The notes under the pieces are model-generated. The model searched no databases and had not been told where the DNA came from. It saw only the letters and a list, made by a program, of their open reading frames with translations. The translations under genes were made by a program, and so were the position numbers. Below, in pieces: positions 43,172 through 43,458 of a stretch of DNA of 43,458 bases. The DNA comes from Streptomyces sp. SID486 (GTDB lineage: Bacteria > Actinomycetota > Actinomycetes > Streptomycetales > Streptomycetaceae), in the NCBI RefSeq assembly GCF_009865385.1, contig NZ_WWJT01000214.1:1-43458 (forward strand). Direction: 5' to 3'. Position 1 is the first letter of the stretch. Each line of letters starts with the position of its first letter.

Positions 43172-43396
43172 TCAGCGTTCTTCGCGGCGGGATTGCCGGA
43201 GACGGCGCAGGCGGTTGACCGTGACCGGGTCGTGGGCCAGGGCCCGCTCGTCGTCCAGCAGGGCGTTGAGGAGCTGGTAGTAGCGGACGGGGGCCAGGCC
43301 CAGCTCCTCGCGGATCGCCCGTTCCTTCGCGCCGGCGCCGGGAAAGTGCCGCCGCTCCAGCGCGAGGACGGCCTTCTCACGGGTGCCCAGTTCCAT
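43172..43396 (-). CDS. DUF3263 family protein
   Basis: A 74-residue protein starting MELGTREKAVLALERRHFPG and continuing KERAIREELGLAPVRYYQLLNALLDDERAL, the typical DUF3263 sequence, with a helix-turn-helix-like middle. The family is common in actinobacteria and probably binds nucleic acid, but no function is established. TACCGT lies seven bases before the ATG with no ribosome site, so it is probably leaderless. Confidence 0.82.
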   Translation of the reverse strand: MELGTREKAVLALERRHFPGAGAKERAIREELGLAPVRYYQLLNALLDDERALAHDPVTVNRLRRLRQSRREER

Positions 43397-43458
43397 GCGG
43401 GCCACGGTAGCGCCGGGCACCGACAGTCCCCTAGCCGGCGCTGCTGCTGCCCCCTAGC

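Overview
The window is a very GC-rich actinobacterial chromosome segment, almost certainly Streptomyces. Supporting signs are strong GC bias at third codon positions, frequent GTG/TTG starts, many 4-base ATGA/GTGA gene overlaps, apparent leaderless promoters, mycothiol-dependent isomerase-type (MDMPI) proteins, and the block groEL / cold-shock gene / sulfur-carrier gene / thrC-like gene / gpgS / otsA / otsB, which resembles the S. coelicolor groEL2 region. All assignments come from reading the sequence; no database search was run.

Left flank (1-7434): a HelD-type RNA polymerase-recycling ATPase, cutC, two MDMPI/DinB-type proteins (one fused to a GNAT domain), an HD phosphohydrolase, a metallophosphoesterase and a GNAT acetyltransferase, with minisatellite-like repeats between some of them.

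Central island (about 7401-24707): a phosphonopeptide biosynthetic cluster. The leftward arm is an ATP-grasp ligase and a SAM methyltransferase. The rightward arm is a YqcI/YcgG-family haem N-oxygenase (AglA-like), a divergent nucleoside-diphosphate-kinase-like protein, Fem-type aminoacyl-tRNA ligase 1, a HEPD/MPnS-family non-haem iron enzyme, PEP phosphonomutase, phosphonopyruvate decarboxylase, an iron-type alcohol dehydrogenase, a D-2-hydroxyacid dehydrogenase, a PLP aminotransferase, a Pol-beta-type nucleotidyltransferase, Fem ligase 2, an MFS exporter and Fem ligase 3. The inferred route is PEP -> phosphonopyruvate -> phosphonoacetaldehyde -> 2-hydroxyethylphosphonate -> hydroxymethylphosphonate -> phosphonoformaldehyde -> aminomethylphosphonate, then tRNA-dependent addition of amino acids and N-hydroxylation of arginine, as described for argolaphos. 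The island differs from what I know of argolaphos in having three Fem-type ligases, an ATP-grasp enzyme, a methyltransferase, an NDK-like protein and a nucleotidyltransferase, so the product may be a larger or modified relative. The iron enzyme carries the His-x3-Gln...His ligand pattern of methylphosphonate synthase instead of the His/Glu/His set of HEPD. The haem oxygenase gene has an in-frame TTA codon (bldA control).

Right flank (24827-43458): repeats, two small coupled genes (DUF4031 and a small zinc-ribbon protein), a MurR/RpiR regulator and murQ (N-acetylmuramate-6-phosphate recycling), a small secreted protein, an unknown protein and an old-yellow-enzyme with a palindromic operator. 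Then comes a four-gene exopolysaccharide operon (nucleotide-sugar dehydrogenase, processive GT2 synthase, 53-residue membrane protein, polysaccharide deacetylase). It is followed by groEL under a double CIRCE element, a cold-shock gene, a SAM-I riboswitch controlling a threonine-synthase-family gene plus a ubiquitin-like sulfur carrier, gpgS, otsA/otsB, and a DUF3263 gene.
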